From: Desulfobacteraceae bacterium 4572_89
GTDB lineage: Bacteria > Desulfobacterota > Desulfobacteria > Desulfobacterales > Desulfobacteraceae
NCBI GenBank assembly: GCA_002085465.1
Contig: NBML01000039.1
Location: forward strand, 1-25,645
DNA length: 25,645 nucleotides
Direction of reading: 5' to 3'
Shown here in pieces: positions 17,006 to 24,716 of the stretch; position 1 is the first letter of the stretch; each line of letters begins with the position of its first letter. The notes under the pieces were generated by a model. The model was not told the origin of the DNA. It did not search any database and saw nothing but the letters and a program-made list of their open reading frames with translations. A program made the translations under genes and the position numbers.

Positions 17006-18262
17006 TTATTTACCACAGCATTTTTTATACTTAATACCACTTCCGCAGAAACAAGGGTCATTTCGCCCTAATTTCCGGGTTTTGTCAAGCAGTCTCAATT
17101 TTTTTTGGCTCAATTTTTTCAAGCGCTGCTCTTTGTGGATTTGTTCTTTTTGACGTTGTTGTTTAATTTTTTCAGATAGTTTTTCAAATCGATCATTTGT
17201 GTGATTAAAAAATTCTTCCCATCCAGGACAGAGCCAGCTCAGGTTCCCTGGTAAATTCCCCGAGTATGTTCTGTTTTTCAAACAGTCTCCACCGCATAAC
17301 TCAAGGTAATCACAGCCAGTACATTTTTCATTCCAGCGTTTTTTTTGTGCTCCAAAATCCAGATATGCAGGAGAGTCAATCATCTCTTCCCAGGAATTTT
17401 CCATGATATTTCCCAGTTTCAAGGGTTTTTCTACAAAAAAATCACAAGGATAAATATCTCCGTTATATTCAACAACAAAATATTGACAACAATTATCTCC
17501 CATGACACAGACATCCTTTATCTTGTCAACCTTTTGGGAAAGAATGGAATCAAAATTCCGTATTGATATTGAAAGAGTATCCCTGGGATACCAGGAATCA
17601 AAAACACTGCAGAGGAAACTCCCCCATTCCGCCCCGGTCACTGCATAGGGCATCAGGTTTCCTTTCCCGTCAAATTCAACACATGGTATATACTGATGGT
17701 AGAAAAAATTCTTTTTTTTCAAGTATTCATACACTTCTGGACCATGGTCAATATTTGCCTGGCTTACCAGGGTAAGGATATTAAACTGAACCTGATATTT
17801 TTTTAAAATTTCAATTCCTTTGATCACATCTTTGTGTGTGGGTTTTCCCCTGTCCGTTCTCCTGTATTGATTGTGGATTTTCCCAGGCCCGTCAAGGCTG
17901 CACCCCACAAGAAATTTATACCTGGCAAACAATGCTGCCATCTTATCAGTAATAAGGGTGGCATTGGTCTGAACAGAATTGAATATTCCTGCTCCGAAAG
18001 AACCGTATTTTTTCTGAAATTCAATGGCTTTGGAAAAGAAATCAACCCCCATGAGTGTGGGCTCTCCACCCTGCCAGCAGATCGAATATCCAGGCTGTTT
18101 TGTTTCCATATATGTTTTTATAACCCGCTCAAGTATGGGGTCAGACATCCTGTGTTTCTTTGTCCCGGGATAAAGACCGCTGCGGGATAGATAAAAACAA
18201 TATTCACAGCCTATATTGCAGTCTGCAGAAGCCGGTTTTACAAGAAGAGAAAAGGGTTTCAT
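17006..18262 (-). CDS. Anaerobic sulfatase-maturating enzyme (radical SAM/SPASM) with C-terminal SEC-C motif
   Basis: 418 residues. The radical-SAM cluster is Cys15/19/22 (CNIGCEYC), followed by GGEP (65-68). The SPASM clusters have Cys252, 258, 273 and 327, and Cys314, 317, 323 and 345: the same spacing as the clostridial anSME, with Asp274 at the place of its proposed catalytic base. It would oxidise a sulfatase active-site Cys (or Ser) to formylglycine without oxygen; the neighbouring sulfatase has Cys in CAPSR. After about residue 355 a charged, probably helical linker rich in Lys and Gln leads to a SEC-C zinc motif, NDPCFCGSGIKYKKCCGK (401-418), which is not part of the catalytic core. 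GAGGAAA precedes the start. Since its local partner is broken, it may serve other sulfatases in the genome. Confidence 0.93.
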   Translation of the reverse strand: MKPFSLLVKPASADCNIGCEYCFYLSRSGLYPGTKKHRMSDPILERVIKTYMETKQPGYSICWQGGEPTLMGVDFFSKAIEFQKKYGSFGAGIFNSVQTNATLITDKMAALFARYKFLVGCSLDGPGKIHNQYRRTDRGKPTHKDVIKGIEILKKYQVQFNILTLVSQANIDHGPEVYEYLKKKNFFYHQYIPCVEFDGKGNLMPYAVTGAEWGSFLCSVFDSWYPRDTLSISIRNFDSILSQKVDKIKDVCVMGDNCCQYFVVEYNGDIYPCDFFVEKPLKLGNIMENSWEEMIDSPAYLDFGAQKKRWNEKCTGCDYLELCGGDCLKNRTYSGNLPGNLSWLCPGWEEFFNHTNDRFEKLSEKIKQQRQKEQIHKEQRLKKLSQKKLRLLDKTRKLGRNDPCFCGSGIKYKKCCGK

Positions 18263-18353
18263 GTGATTTTCCTCAGGTTTTACAGGGGTGTGTATATGAA
18301 TGCCTCAATGCCAAAGCTGCTCTTTTAAAGGATTATCCATCCTTGACGATACC

Positions 18354-18382
18354 CTGCTACAAAATCCAATACACATTGTCAA
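18354..18382 (-). promoter_or_regulatory. Possible promoter of the maturase-sulfatase-AEC operon
   Basis: On the minus strand a perfect TTGACA (18382-18377) lies 17 bases before TAGCAG (18359-18354), a weak -10. It is about 90 bases upstream of the maturase start, in the 206-bp divergent region. Confidence 0.4.
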
Positions 18383-18404
18383 TGAATATTTTTTTACTTT
18401 TTAT

Positions 18405-18433
18405 TTGACAGATGGGGTTTTTCATACCAGATT
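18405..18433 (+). promoter_or_regulatory. Possible promoter of the FetAB-like operon
   Basis: A perfect TTGACA at 18405-18410 with a poor CAGATT at 17 bases (18428-18433), or GATTAA at 19 bases. It is 36 bases before the ABC gene start. The -35 box is good; the -10 is doubtful. Confidence 0.35.
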
Positions 18434-18468
18434 AATTCATGGCAACTCTTAGGACAAAGGAAAATATA

Positions 18469-19080
18469 ATGATCTCTTTTGAATCTGTCAGCCTTGATAT
18501 TGACAACTCCCAGATTTTTTCCGATCTAAACCTTTGTGTGGGAAAAAACGAAAAACTTTTAATCCAGGGCAGATCCGGTATAGGGAAAACAACTTTGTTC
18601 CGGCTGATCCTTGGGTTTGATCAACCCCGGTCCGGGCAGATAAAAGTGAATGGTCAGCCTCTTGATAAAGCGCATATAAACCAGATCCGGCAGCAAATAT
18701 TCTATCTGAGCCAGGATATTGACCTGAAGGATGAAGTAATAATCAGACTTGTTACAGATATTCTGGAATTCAATTCCCCCAGAAAAGCACCCCTGGAAAA
18801 GATGAACCGTTTTTTGACACTCCTGGAACTGCCTTCAGGTATCCTTCAGAAAAAAACCAGGGATATTTCCGGCGGGGAACGCCAGCGCCTGGGTCTTTTA
18901 ATCGGTTTTTTGCTGGACCGGCCAATCTGGCTTCTGGATGAGCCCACTTCCGCCCTGGATGATGCAATGAAAGAAAAAATATCTTCCCATATTCTGTCAC
19001 TGGATAAAACCATAGTCATTATTTCCCATGACCCTGTCTGGAAAAATAATTCCATTATTAAAATCAAAAGGTGGTCATAA
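18469..19080 (+). CDS. fetA: ABC transporter ATP-binding protein, FetA-like
   Basis: 203 residues from the ATG at 18469, chosen over an in-frame ATG 10 codons earlier because AAAGGA lies at the right distance and the protein then starts at the usual first strand (MISFESVSL). Walker A is GRSGIGKT (34-41), the Q-loop is SQD (81-83), the signature is ISGGERQ (133-139), Walker B is WLLDEPTSALDD (154-165) and the switch His is 187. It is short, as FetA (YbbL) proteins are. The next gene starts one base after its stop and encodes a FetB-type membrane protein, which supports the FetAB assignment; FetAB is linked to iron homeostasis/export in E. coli. The specific substrate here is inferred from that family only. 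Confidence 0.87.
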   Translation: MISFESVSLDIDNSQIFSDLNLCVGKNEKLLIQGRSGIGKTTLFRLILGFDQPRSGQIKVNGQPLDKAHINQIRQQIFYLSQDIDLKDEVIIRLVTDILEFNSPRKAPLEKMNRFLTLLELPSGILQKKTRDISGGERQRLGLLIGFLLDRPIWLLDEPTSALDDAMKEKISSHILSLDKTIVIISHDPVWKNNSIIKIKRWS

Positions 19081-19081
19081 A

Positions 19082-19900
19082 ATGGGTGCCCAGGATCTGA
19101 GCATATTTTCCCTTGGTATATTGTTTGTATTTCTTTTACCCATATTGTATATCAGCCGGCATTTAAAATTTGGAATCAATAAACCCATCATATTCAGCAT
19201 GGGAAGAATGTGCCTGCAGCTGGGCTTTGTAGGGCTCTATCTTGAATTTTTATTCAAGCTGGATTCCCCCTGGCTCAATGGGGTTTATCTGATGATGATG
19301 ATATCCATTGCCTGTTATTCCATATTAAAATCCAGCCGCTTGAAGATTGTGCTTTTCTTTAAGCCCCTTTTTCTTGCTTTACTCATTCCCTTTGCCATAA
19401 TCCTGCTTTTTTTTAATGGTGTGGTGGTTCATATTGACAATTTGTTTGAAGCCAAATACCTTATTCCCATAGGCGGTATGCTGCTGGGGAATAGTCTTCG
19501 CAGCATCATCATCGGACTTACTAATTTTTATTCTGGTTTGCAGAAAAACGAAAAAGAATACCTGTATTCTCTCAGCCTTTTCAACAACCGGATACAGGCT
19601 CTGAAGCCCTGGTTCAGGGAAAGCATTGTAGCTGCCATTACTCCCACGCTGGCATCCATGGCCACCATCGGGCTCGTATCTCTGCCAGGAATGATGACCG
19701 GTCAGATCCTGGGGGGCTCCATTCCCATTGTAGCCATCAAATACCAGATTGCCATCATGGTTTGTATTTTTTATACAGAATACTTCAGTGTTATCTTATC
19801 CATTCTCTTTTCATTAAAAATGGGATTCAATGACCTGGATGTACTGAATACAAATATTTTTGCAAAAACTAACTTACATAATCAGGGAAAAAAATTTTAA
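19082..19900 (+). CDS. fetB: FetB-like (UPF0014) ABC transporter permease
   Basis: 272 residues from the ATG at 19082, one base after the ATPase stop, with AAGGTGGT upstream. About seven membrane helices are visible. The family hallmark is LIPIGGMLLGNSLRS (about 137-151) and SLPGMMTGQILGGSIPIVAIKYQI (about 218-241); between them a cytoplasmic EYLYSLSLFNNRIQALKPWFRESI matches the usual segment that contacts the ATPase. With the preceding gene it would make a two-component transporter for iron or another metal. The gene is followed by a 350-bp intergenic region. Confidence 0.87.
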   Translation: MGAQDLSIFSLGILFVFLLPILYISRHLKFGINKPIIFSMGRMCLQLGFVGLYLEFLFKLDSPWLNGVYLMMMISIACYSILKSSRLKIVLFFKPLFLALLIPFAIILLFFNGVVVHIDNLFEAKYLIPIGGMLLGNSLRSIIIGLTNFYSGLQKNEKEYLYSLSLFNNRIQALKPWFRESIVAAITPTLASMATIGLVSLPGMMTGQILGGSIPIVAIKYQIAIMVCIFYTEYFSVILSILFSLKMGFNDLDVLNTNIFAKTNLHNQGKKF

Positions 19901-20000
19901 ACCAAGTTTTTGAGAAAAAGGAAAAAAAAGCACTGGGATCGAGAGATGATATTGAAATCCGCAGACATTTAATCCAGCCTGGGGCAAGATACAAAATAAC

Positions 20001-20046
20001 AGAGAAAGCACAGCCCTGCAGCTTCTGTATTTTCTCTTGACTCTTT
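20001..20046 (+). terminator. Possible terminator of the fetAB operon
   Basis: AGAGAAA (20001-20007) and ACAG (20010-20013) pair with CTGT (20025-20028) and TTTCTCT (20031-20037), with a 2x2 internal mismatch; TTTTT follows at 20043-20047. It starts 100 bases after the fetB stop, so it is a modest candidate. Confidence 0.4.
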
Positions 20047-20094
20047 TTGCCGAAATGGATAGCTTTGTTTTTTTATTTCAGGTGCCTTGCATTT

Positions 20095-20110
20095 AGTTTC
20101 ACGTGGAACT
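20095..20110. promoter_or_regulatory. parS-like ParB-binding site 1
   Basis: AGTTTCACGTGGAACT. The inner 14 bases GTTTCACGTGGAAC fit the bacterial parS consensus TGTTYCACGTGRAACA fully, differing only at the two outer bases. ParB (Spo0J) binds such sites and spreads to form the centromere complex. Flanking bases extend the palindrome to TTTAG...CTAAA. Confidence 0.75.
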
Positions 20111-20140
20111 AAACAAAAACCCCTGGTTACAATCCAATTA

Positions 20141-20156
20141 CGCTTCACGTGAAACT
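20141..20156. promoter_or_regulatory. parS-like ParB-binding site 2
   Basis: CGCTTCACGTGAAACT. Against TGTTTCACGTGAAACA it has one inner mismatch (C for T at the third base) and different outer bases; TTCACGTGAA is a perfect palindrome. Its centre lies 46 bp from that of site 1. Confidence 0.65.
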
Positions 20157-20250
20157 TTATTAGGGGCACCTGGTGATAACAAAAAAATTTAAGCTTTGGC
20201 AATCAGAAATTGAATTAAAACTTATTAAATAAATTTAGGAGTGCAAAACA

Positions 20251-20763
20251 ATGAAAGGGTATGTCCAGGTTTATACTGGCAATGGCAAAGGAAAAACCAC
20301 GGCAAGCTTAGGGCTTGCCATAAGGGCTGCCGGGGCTGATCTCAAAGTCTATATAGCACAATTTCTGAAGAAAGGTGATTATTCAGAAATCAAATCATTG
20401 TCCAGGTTTGATAATATAACCGTTGAACAATATGGCATGGGAAAATTTATCCGGAGCAATCCTTCTGAAGAAGATATGGCAGCCGGAGCCAGGGGGTATA
20501 AAAAAGTATGTGAAATCTTAAAGCAGAACAAACATGACCTTGTTATTGTTGAAGAGGGAAATGTTGCATTCATGTGCAACATTTTTTCCGAAGCTGATTT
20601 GCTGGCATTAATTGACATGAAACCTGAAAATGTTGAATTGGTTATCACAGGCAGGGGAGCACCCCAGTCCCTCCTGGACAGGGCAGACCTGGTAACAGAA
20701 ATGAAAGAGATCAAGCATTACTATAAACAGGGTGTTACGGCCCGGGTTGGAATAGAAAAATGA
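20251..20763 (+). CDS. cobO: Cob(I)alamin/cobinamide adenosyltransferase (CobO/BtuR)
   Basis: 170 residues, normal for the family. The P-loop is GNGKGKTT (10-17) in the characteristic start MKGYVQVYTGNGKGKTTASLGLAIRAAG; other family segments are VYIAQFLKKGDYSEI, LVIVEEGNVA and LVITGRGAPQSLLDRADLVTEMKEIKHYY. It transfers the adenosyl group of ATP to the cobalt of corrinoids, giving coenzyme B12 or its precursors. The ribosome site is TTTAGGAG about 9 bases upstream. Its end overlaps the start of cobQ by 4 bp (ATGA), so both are made from one message. The parS-like elements lie 140-155 bp upstream. Confidence 0.96.
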   Translation: MKGYVQVYTGNGKGKTTASLGLAIRAAGADLKVYIAQFLKKGDYSEIKSLSRFDNITVEQYGMGKFIRSNPSEEDMAAGARGYKKVCEILKQNKHDLVIVEEGNVAFMCNIFSEADLLALIDMKPENVELVITGRGAPQSLLDRADLVTEMKEIKHYYKQGVTARVGIEK

Positions 20764-22223
20764 AAAAAAATATTGCTGTCCTTGGCACGGGCTCAGATGT
20801 AGGTAAAAGTATTATTGCAGCAGGAGTCTGCCGAAGCCTTGCGGACAGAGGAATAAAGGTGGCTCCCTTTAAGTCCCAGAACATGTCCAATAATTCAGGA
20901 ATTACCCCCGAAGGACTTGAAATGGGAAGAGCACAAATTGTACAGGCGGAAGCGGCAAGGATTCATCCCCAGGTGGATATGAACCCGATCCTGCTTAAGC
21001 CCACCGGAGAAAAGCAGTCCCAGGTTATATTAAACGGCCTTGTCCATGACAACCAGACGGCTATGGATTATCATCACAGCAAAGAATTTTATTATAAAGA
21101 AGCATGCTCCGCCTTTGACCGACTGTCTGAGAAGTATGACAGGATTGTGCTGGAAGGAGCTGGTTCCTGTGCAGAGGTTAATCTCATGCCCAGTGATATT
21201 GTCAATTTTGCCATGGCCGAGTATGCAGAGGCCAATGTAGTCCTGGTCGCTGATATTCACAGGGGAGGTGTGTTCGCCCAGCTGGTGGGAACCCTTGAAT
21301 GCCTGCCCCCATCTAGCAGAAAAAGGATAAAAGGGTTTATAATCAACCGGTTCAGGGGAGATATTGCCCTGTTCAAGGATGGTGTTGAGTGGATAGAAAA
21401 AAAAACCAAAAAAAAAGTATTTGGAGTACTTCCCTGGTACTCCCATTTTAAAATTGATGCTGAAGACTCTGTTGAAATCGAAGAGTGCGGCAATATCCAC
21501 ACTCTGGACCAGAAAACACCGGCTGTTGCAGTGATACGCCTGCCCCATATTGCTAATTTTACAGATTTTCGTGCCCTTTCAGAAATTAAAGGCCTTCAAA
21601 CCATATTTATTGATTCCCCTCAAAATTTATCCAGGTTTAAGGCAATTATTATTCCAGGCTCCAAAAACACCAGGGCAGATCTTGACTGGTTAAAAGCAAA
21701 ATTTGAATCTCCTTTAAAAGAATTTCACAGGGGAAAAGGACATATCCTTGGTATTTGCGGTGGATATCAGATGTTGGGAACAATTGTAGAGGACCCCCTT
21801 GGACTTGAGGGCAAACCAGGCAATACAGAAGGTCTTGGCCTTCTGCCGGTAAAAACCTTGCTCAAGGCGCCAAAAACAACTACTGTAAGCGAATTTGAAT
21901 GGGAAGGAAGAAAAGGCAAAGGATATGAAATACACATGGGGTTTACCGAACTTTTTTCAGGCACTCCATTCCTATGTGTCTCTTCCAGGAACACATTGGC
22001 ATGTGATGAACCTGAAGGATGTTTATCCAACGACGAACTGGTGGCAGGCACCTATGTCCACGGTTTTTTCGATTATCCCTCCATTTCATTAAAATGGCTG
22101 ACCATGATCGGCCTGCCCCACCTCGTGATTGAGGAAGAAAATCATACCTCAAAAAAAGAAAAAGACTATGATCTGTTAAAAATCCATTTTGAGAAATATA
22201 TTGATCTTGAAACATTATATTAA
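20760..22223 (+). CDS. cobQ: Cobyric acid synthase (CobQ)
   Basis: 487 residues, normal length. The N-terminal dethiobiotin-synthetase-like ATPase domain has GTGSDVGKS (9-17), PFKSQNMSNNSG and MGRAQIVQAEA. The C-terminal class I glutamine amidotransferase domain has nucleophile Cys333 in LGICGGYQMLG and His434 in GTYVHGFFD. It amidates side chains b, d, e and g of adenosyl-cobyrinic a,c-diamide using glutamine. CobO and CobQ act close together in the adenosylated corrinoid branch, which fits their coupled order. The stop is followed by a 176-bp AT-rich gap before fapA. Confidence 0.96.
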   Translation: MKKNIAVLGTGSDVGKSIIAAGVCRSLADRGIKVAPFKSQNMSNNSGITPEGLEMGRAQIVQAEAARIHPQVDMNPILLKPTGEKQSQVILNGLVHDNQTAMDYHHSKEFYYKEACSAFDRLSEKYDRIVLEGAGSCAEVNLMPSDIVNFAMAEYAEANVVLVADIHRGGVFAQLVGTLECLPPSSRKRIKGFIINRFRGDIALFKDGVEWIEKKTKKKVFGVLPWYSHFKIDAEDSVEIEECGNIHTLDQKTPAVAVIRLPHIANFTDFRALSEIKGLQTIFIDSPQNLSRFKAIIIPGSKNTRADLDWLKAKFESPLKEFHRGKGHILGICGGYQMLGTIVEDPLGLEGKPGNTEGLGLLPVKTLLKAPKTTTVSEFEWEGRKGKGYEIHMGFTELFSGTPFLCVSSRNTLACDEPEGCLSNDELVAGTYVHGFFDYPSISLKWLTMIGLPHLVIEEENHTSKKEKDYDLLKIHFEKYIDLETLY

Positions 22224-22323
22224 CACACAAGCAAGGGTTATTATTTACTTTATGGAATAAATTATTTATCCTTACACATAAAGAATTTTAATTAAATAAT
22301 ATAGGAAATTGCATTTAGGTTTT

Positions 22324-22371
22324 AGCTGACGGCCAGCTGCAAACGTCTAAAAAGCTCGCGCGATAGTGCGG
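22324..22371 (+). other. GC-rich hairpin pair in the fapA leader, unidentified
   Basis: In an otherwise AT-rich gap, AGCTG (22324-22328) pairs with CAGCT (22334-22338), and TCGCGC (22356-22361) pairs with GTGCGG (22366-22371) around a GATA loop. It lies 30-75 bases before the fapA start. It could be a small structured RNA leader or protein-binding site; it matches no riboswitch I know. Confidence 0.3.
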
Positions 22372-22399
22372 CAATTTAATCTTCTGGAAAGAACCAACA

Positions 22400-24679
22400 G
22401 TGAACCATACAAATAATATTCCCAGCCTTGGAAAGCTTGCTTTGCAATACGGAACCATCACCAAAGACCAATACCAACACCTTTCTGCATTGCACGCCCT
22501 GAAACAAGAAGAAAATAATCCCATGGATTATGATCAGCTTCTTTTAAAGCAGAACTTTGCAACCCGGTATCAAATCGGACTTTTGGTTCTGATACAGGAA
22601 TACCATATCATTAAAAAACATGGAGAAGAATTTGGAAAGATTGCCATAGCAAGGGGATTTGCGACAAAGATTGATGTCCAGAAAGCTTTGGAACTTCAAA
22701 AAAAGGAGTTTAAAAGAGCCAGGATCAAAAAACTCATCGGGGACATTCTGGTGGAATCCAGGGTTTTAACAAACAAACAGAAAAACAGGATATTAAAAGA
22801 ACAAACTCTGATTGAACAAAGAGCAGACAAAATTTTTTCCTCTGATCAAAAAAAACGTGAAGCAGGGAATAACAAAAGCAAAAACCTGACTGATGATTCA
22901 GACCTGACTGACTATGAACGGGACTTTTTACGGATAAAAGTGCTGGACAAAGAATTTGCAGCAGAGGTAATTGAAAAAGGTCTGGCATCGGAACGGGAAA
23001 TATTCATTGCCCAGAAAGTTCAGGAAGAAGAATTTGAAAAAAAAGACTCCATTAAAATACTGGGCGATATTATGGTAAGTATGGCTTTTATCACTGAAGA
23101 ACAAAAAAATATCATCCTTGTGGAGCAGGGCAGATCCCATGAAAGCCAATCCAGCAATGAAGAAGATCAGATCCTGGTGATTCCCAGTATAGACAATATG
23201 GAAGCAAGGGTAAAAATCCATAAAGATTTCCTGCCCCTAACCACCATCTCCAAAGTAAAAACCGCATTAAAATCCTTTGGAGTTACCCATGGAATATACC
23301 CGGATGCCCTTCTCCAGGGGTTTCTGGATATGGGTAATCTTGAATTTATCGCGGCAAGGCCTGATTATTTCTCTGATCTGAAAAAGAATAGAAACGTTGT
23401 TTATCATTTGGAAACCAATGGTACGGAACAAGGAGAAAAAAAGAAGGGCGAAATCCTTGCTGAGGAAGATAAAACCCAGAACTATCTGGTCACCAGGAAT
23501 ATCAAGGGCAGGGAAACCAAAATAAACACCAGTAAGGATTTTAGTTATCGCAGGGGAAGCGGTACCAGATTTTCCCATGATGGTTCAAACATCCTGGCAG
23601 CGAAAACAGGACAGGTCACATTGTCCATTGAGAATAAATTATTTATCCATCCCATGATTCATGTCCTTGAAGATGCAGACCTGAGATATGGCCCCCTTGA
23701 ACCCTGGGCAAATCTCAATATTTCCGGTGTACTTACCGGCGCCTATCCAATAACTGCAGGAAGTATAAAAGCAAGGGAGATCAGGGGAGCCAGGATAGAA
23801 ACTTTGGGAGAGATCCGTACCAATGTGGGCATTACAGATACCACTATACGGTCCCAGGGAGATATCCATGCCCGATATCTGCATAATTGCAGGATAGAGA
23901 CATTTGGGAATATCTACATAGAAAATGAAATTTTCGATTCTATAATTTTTTCCAGTGGGAAAATTGACTCTCCGGGATGCAGGATAATTTCATCCAGCAT
24001 TTTTGCCAAAAAAGGGGTCAGGTTAGCCGGGGCCGGCAGTAAAAAAACAAAACCATGTATGATAACCGCAGGTGGAGAACATCATATTCTTGAACTTTCA
24101 AAATCAATTTATAAAGAGATTGAACAGATTACAAAAAAACTTGAATCCTTAAAAGAAGAAATGGATGAACAGGAACACCTTTCCCAAAAAACATTTCAAA
24201 AAATGGTTGAGTTAAAAATTTTTCATGACCGCGCAAAAAATAAAAAAGAAATTCTGGGAAAAGAATTTCAAAAAAAAAAAGACCATGTTAAAAAAGAAAA
24301 ATTAAAAAATATTGTCAAACTTATTTCAAACTTTGAAACAAGAATGGAAAAATCAATTACGTCTCTAAAAGAATTAAATTCAACAAAAAAACATTACGAC
24401 AATAAAAAAAATAAACTTGAAATCAAAATAAATTCCCTTACACCAAAAATCAAAAAGCAAACACAGAGTCTTGAACAAAATTTATTTTTATTTTTCGACT
24501 GGACTCGATACCAAAAAAATATTCCTGAAATTGAAATAAAAGGAAAAACATTTCAAGGCACAAAGATGAATGGCGTTTTTTCTTCCATTGAAATTGAATC
24601 TGATCAGGAAAAATTTTCAGTCATGGAAATCACAGATCAGAAAGGTAATTTTAAAATGGAAGTTTTACAAAATGAATAA
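22400..24679 (+). CDS. fapA: FapA-family (DUF342) protein with N-terminal helical repeat modules
   Basis: 759 residues, starting at a GTG with only a weak GGAAAG upstream; the start is kept because the first module (SLGKLALQYGTITKDQY) begins directly after it. Residues 8-245 hold about four modules resembling the N-terminal domain of type II secretion/pilus ATPases (MshEN-like): FGKIAIARGFATKIDVQKAL, IGDILVESRVLTNKQKN, and ILGDIMVSMAFITEEQK are clear examples. The middle (about 365-560) is the FapA beta-helix, with short repeats such as GSIKAREIRGARIETLGEIR and GDIHARYLHNCRIETFGNIY. A long coiled coil (about 565-695) and a small C-terminal beta region follow. FapA proteins are linked to flagellar assembly and polar localisation in some bacteria; the added modules may bind a partner or a nucleotide. 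No flagellar gene is nearby. Confidence 0.85.
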   Translation: MNHTNNIPSLGKLALQYGTITKDQYQHLSALHALKQEENNPMDYDQLLLKQNFATRYQIGLLVLIQEYHIIKKHGEEFGKIAIARGFATKIDVQKALELQKKEFKRARIKKLIGDILVESRVLTNKQKNRILKEQTLIEQRADKIFSSDQKKREAGNNKSKNLTDDSDLTDYERDFLRIKVLDKEFAAEVIEKGLASEREIFIAQKVQEEEFEKKDSIKILGDIMVSMAFITEEQKNIILVEQGRSHESQSSNEEDQILVIPSIDNMEARVKIHKDFLPLTTISKVKTALKSFGVTHGIYPDALLQGFLDMGNLEFIAARPDYFSDLKKNRNVVYHLETNGTEQGEKKKGEILAEEDKTQNYLVTRNIKGRETKINTSKDFSYRRGSGTRFSHDGSNILAAKTGQVTLSIENKLFIHPMIHVLEDADLRYGPLEPWANLNISGVLTGAYPITAGSIKAREIRGARIETLGEIRTNVGITDTTIRSQGDIHARYLHNCRIETFGNIYIENEIFDSIIFSSGKIDSPGCRIISSSIFAKKGVRLAGAGSKKTKPCMITAGGEHHILELSKSIYKEIEQITKKLESLKEEMDEQEHLSQKTFQKMVELKIFHDRAKNKKEILGKEFQKKKDHVKKEKLKNIVKLISNFETRMEKSITSLKELNSTKKHYDNKKNKLEIKINSLTPKIKKQTQSLEQNLFLFFDWTRYQKNIPEIEIKGKTFQGTKMNGVFSSIEIESDQEKFSVMEITDQKGNFKMEVLQNE

Positions 24680-24716
24680 AAATTTGATTCAATTAGTGAA
24701 AGATAAAAGGAGTCAC

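Larger units (their letters stand above)
20079..20172. repeat. Inverted repeat enclosing the two parS-like sites
   Basis: CAGGTGCC at 20079-20086 is the exact reverse complement of GGCACCTG at 20165-20172. The 78 bases between them hold both CACGTG palindromes, so the whole 94-bp block looks like one composite element. Confidence 0.6.
19901..20250. other. 350-bp intergenic region with a hairpin and two parS-like sites
   Basis: No credible gene lies here. From left to right it holds an A-rich tract, an imperfect hairpin (20001-20037) that may end the fetAB transcript, an 8-bp inverted repeat enclosing two CACGTG-centred palindromes (20079-20172), then an AT-rich leader with a ribosome site (TTTAGGAG) for cobO. 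I looked for a cobalamin riboswitch because cobO and cobQ follow, but did not see its conserved blocks. Confidence 0.75.

Noticed and set aside
19969..20202. A 77-codon open frame on the minus strand across the parS-like sites
   Set aside because: It has no ribosome site, a composition unlike a real protein, and its sequence is explained by the palindromic elements.
20160..20220. Sigma-54 promoter (TGGCA...TTG) upstream of cobO
   Set aside because: The spacing between the GG and the would-be GC element is off by two and the GC itself is missing.
20110..20250. Cobalamin riboswitch upstream of cobO/cobQ
   Set aside because: The conserved B12-box and core blocks are not visible, and the gap after the parS-like sites is too short and AT-rich.
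22255..22271. A 17-bp word (GAATAAATTATTTATCC) repeated exactly at 23632-23648
   Set aside because: The word is AT-rich and one copy is inside coding sequence; chance is adequate and no further structure surrounds it.
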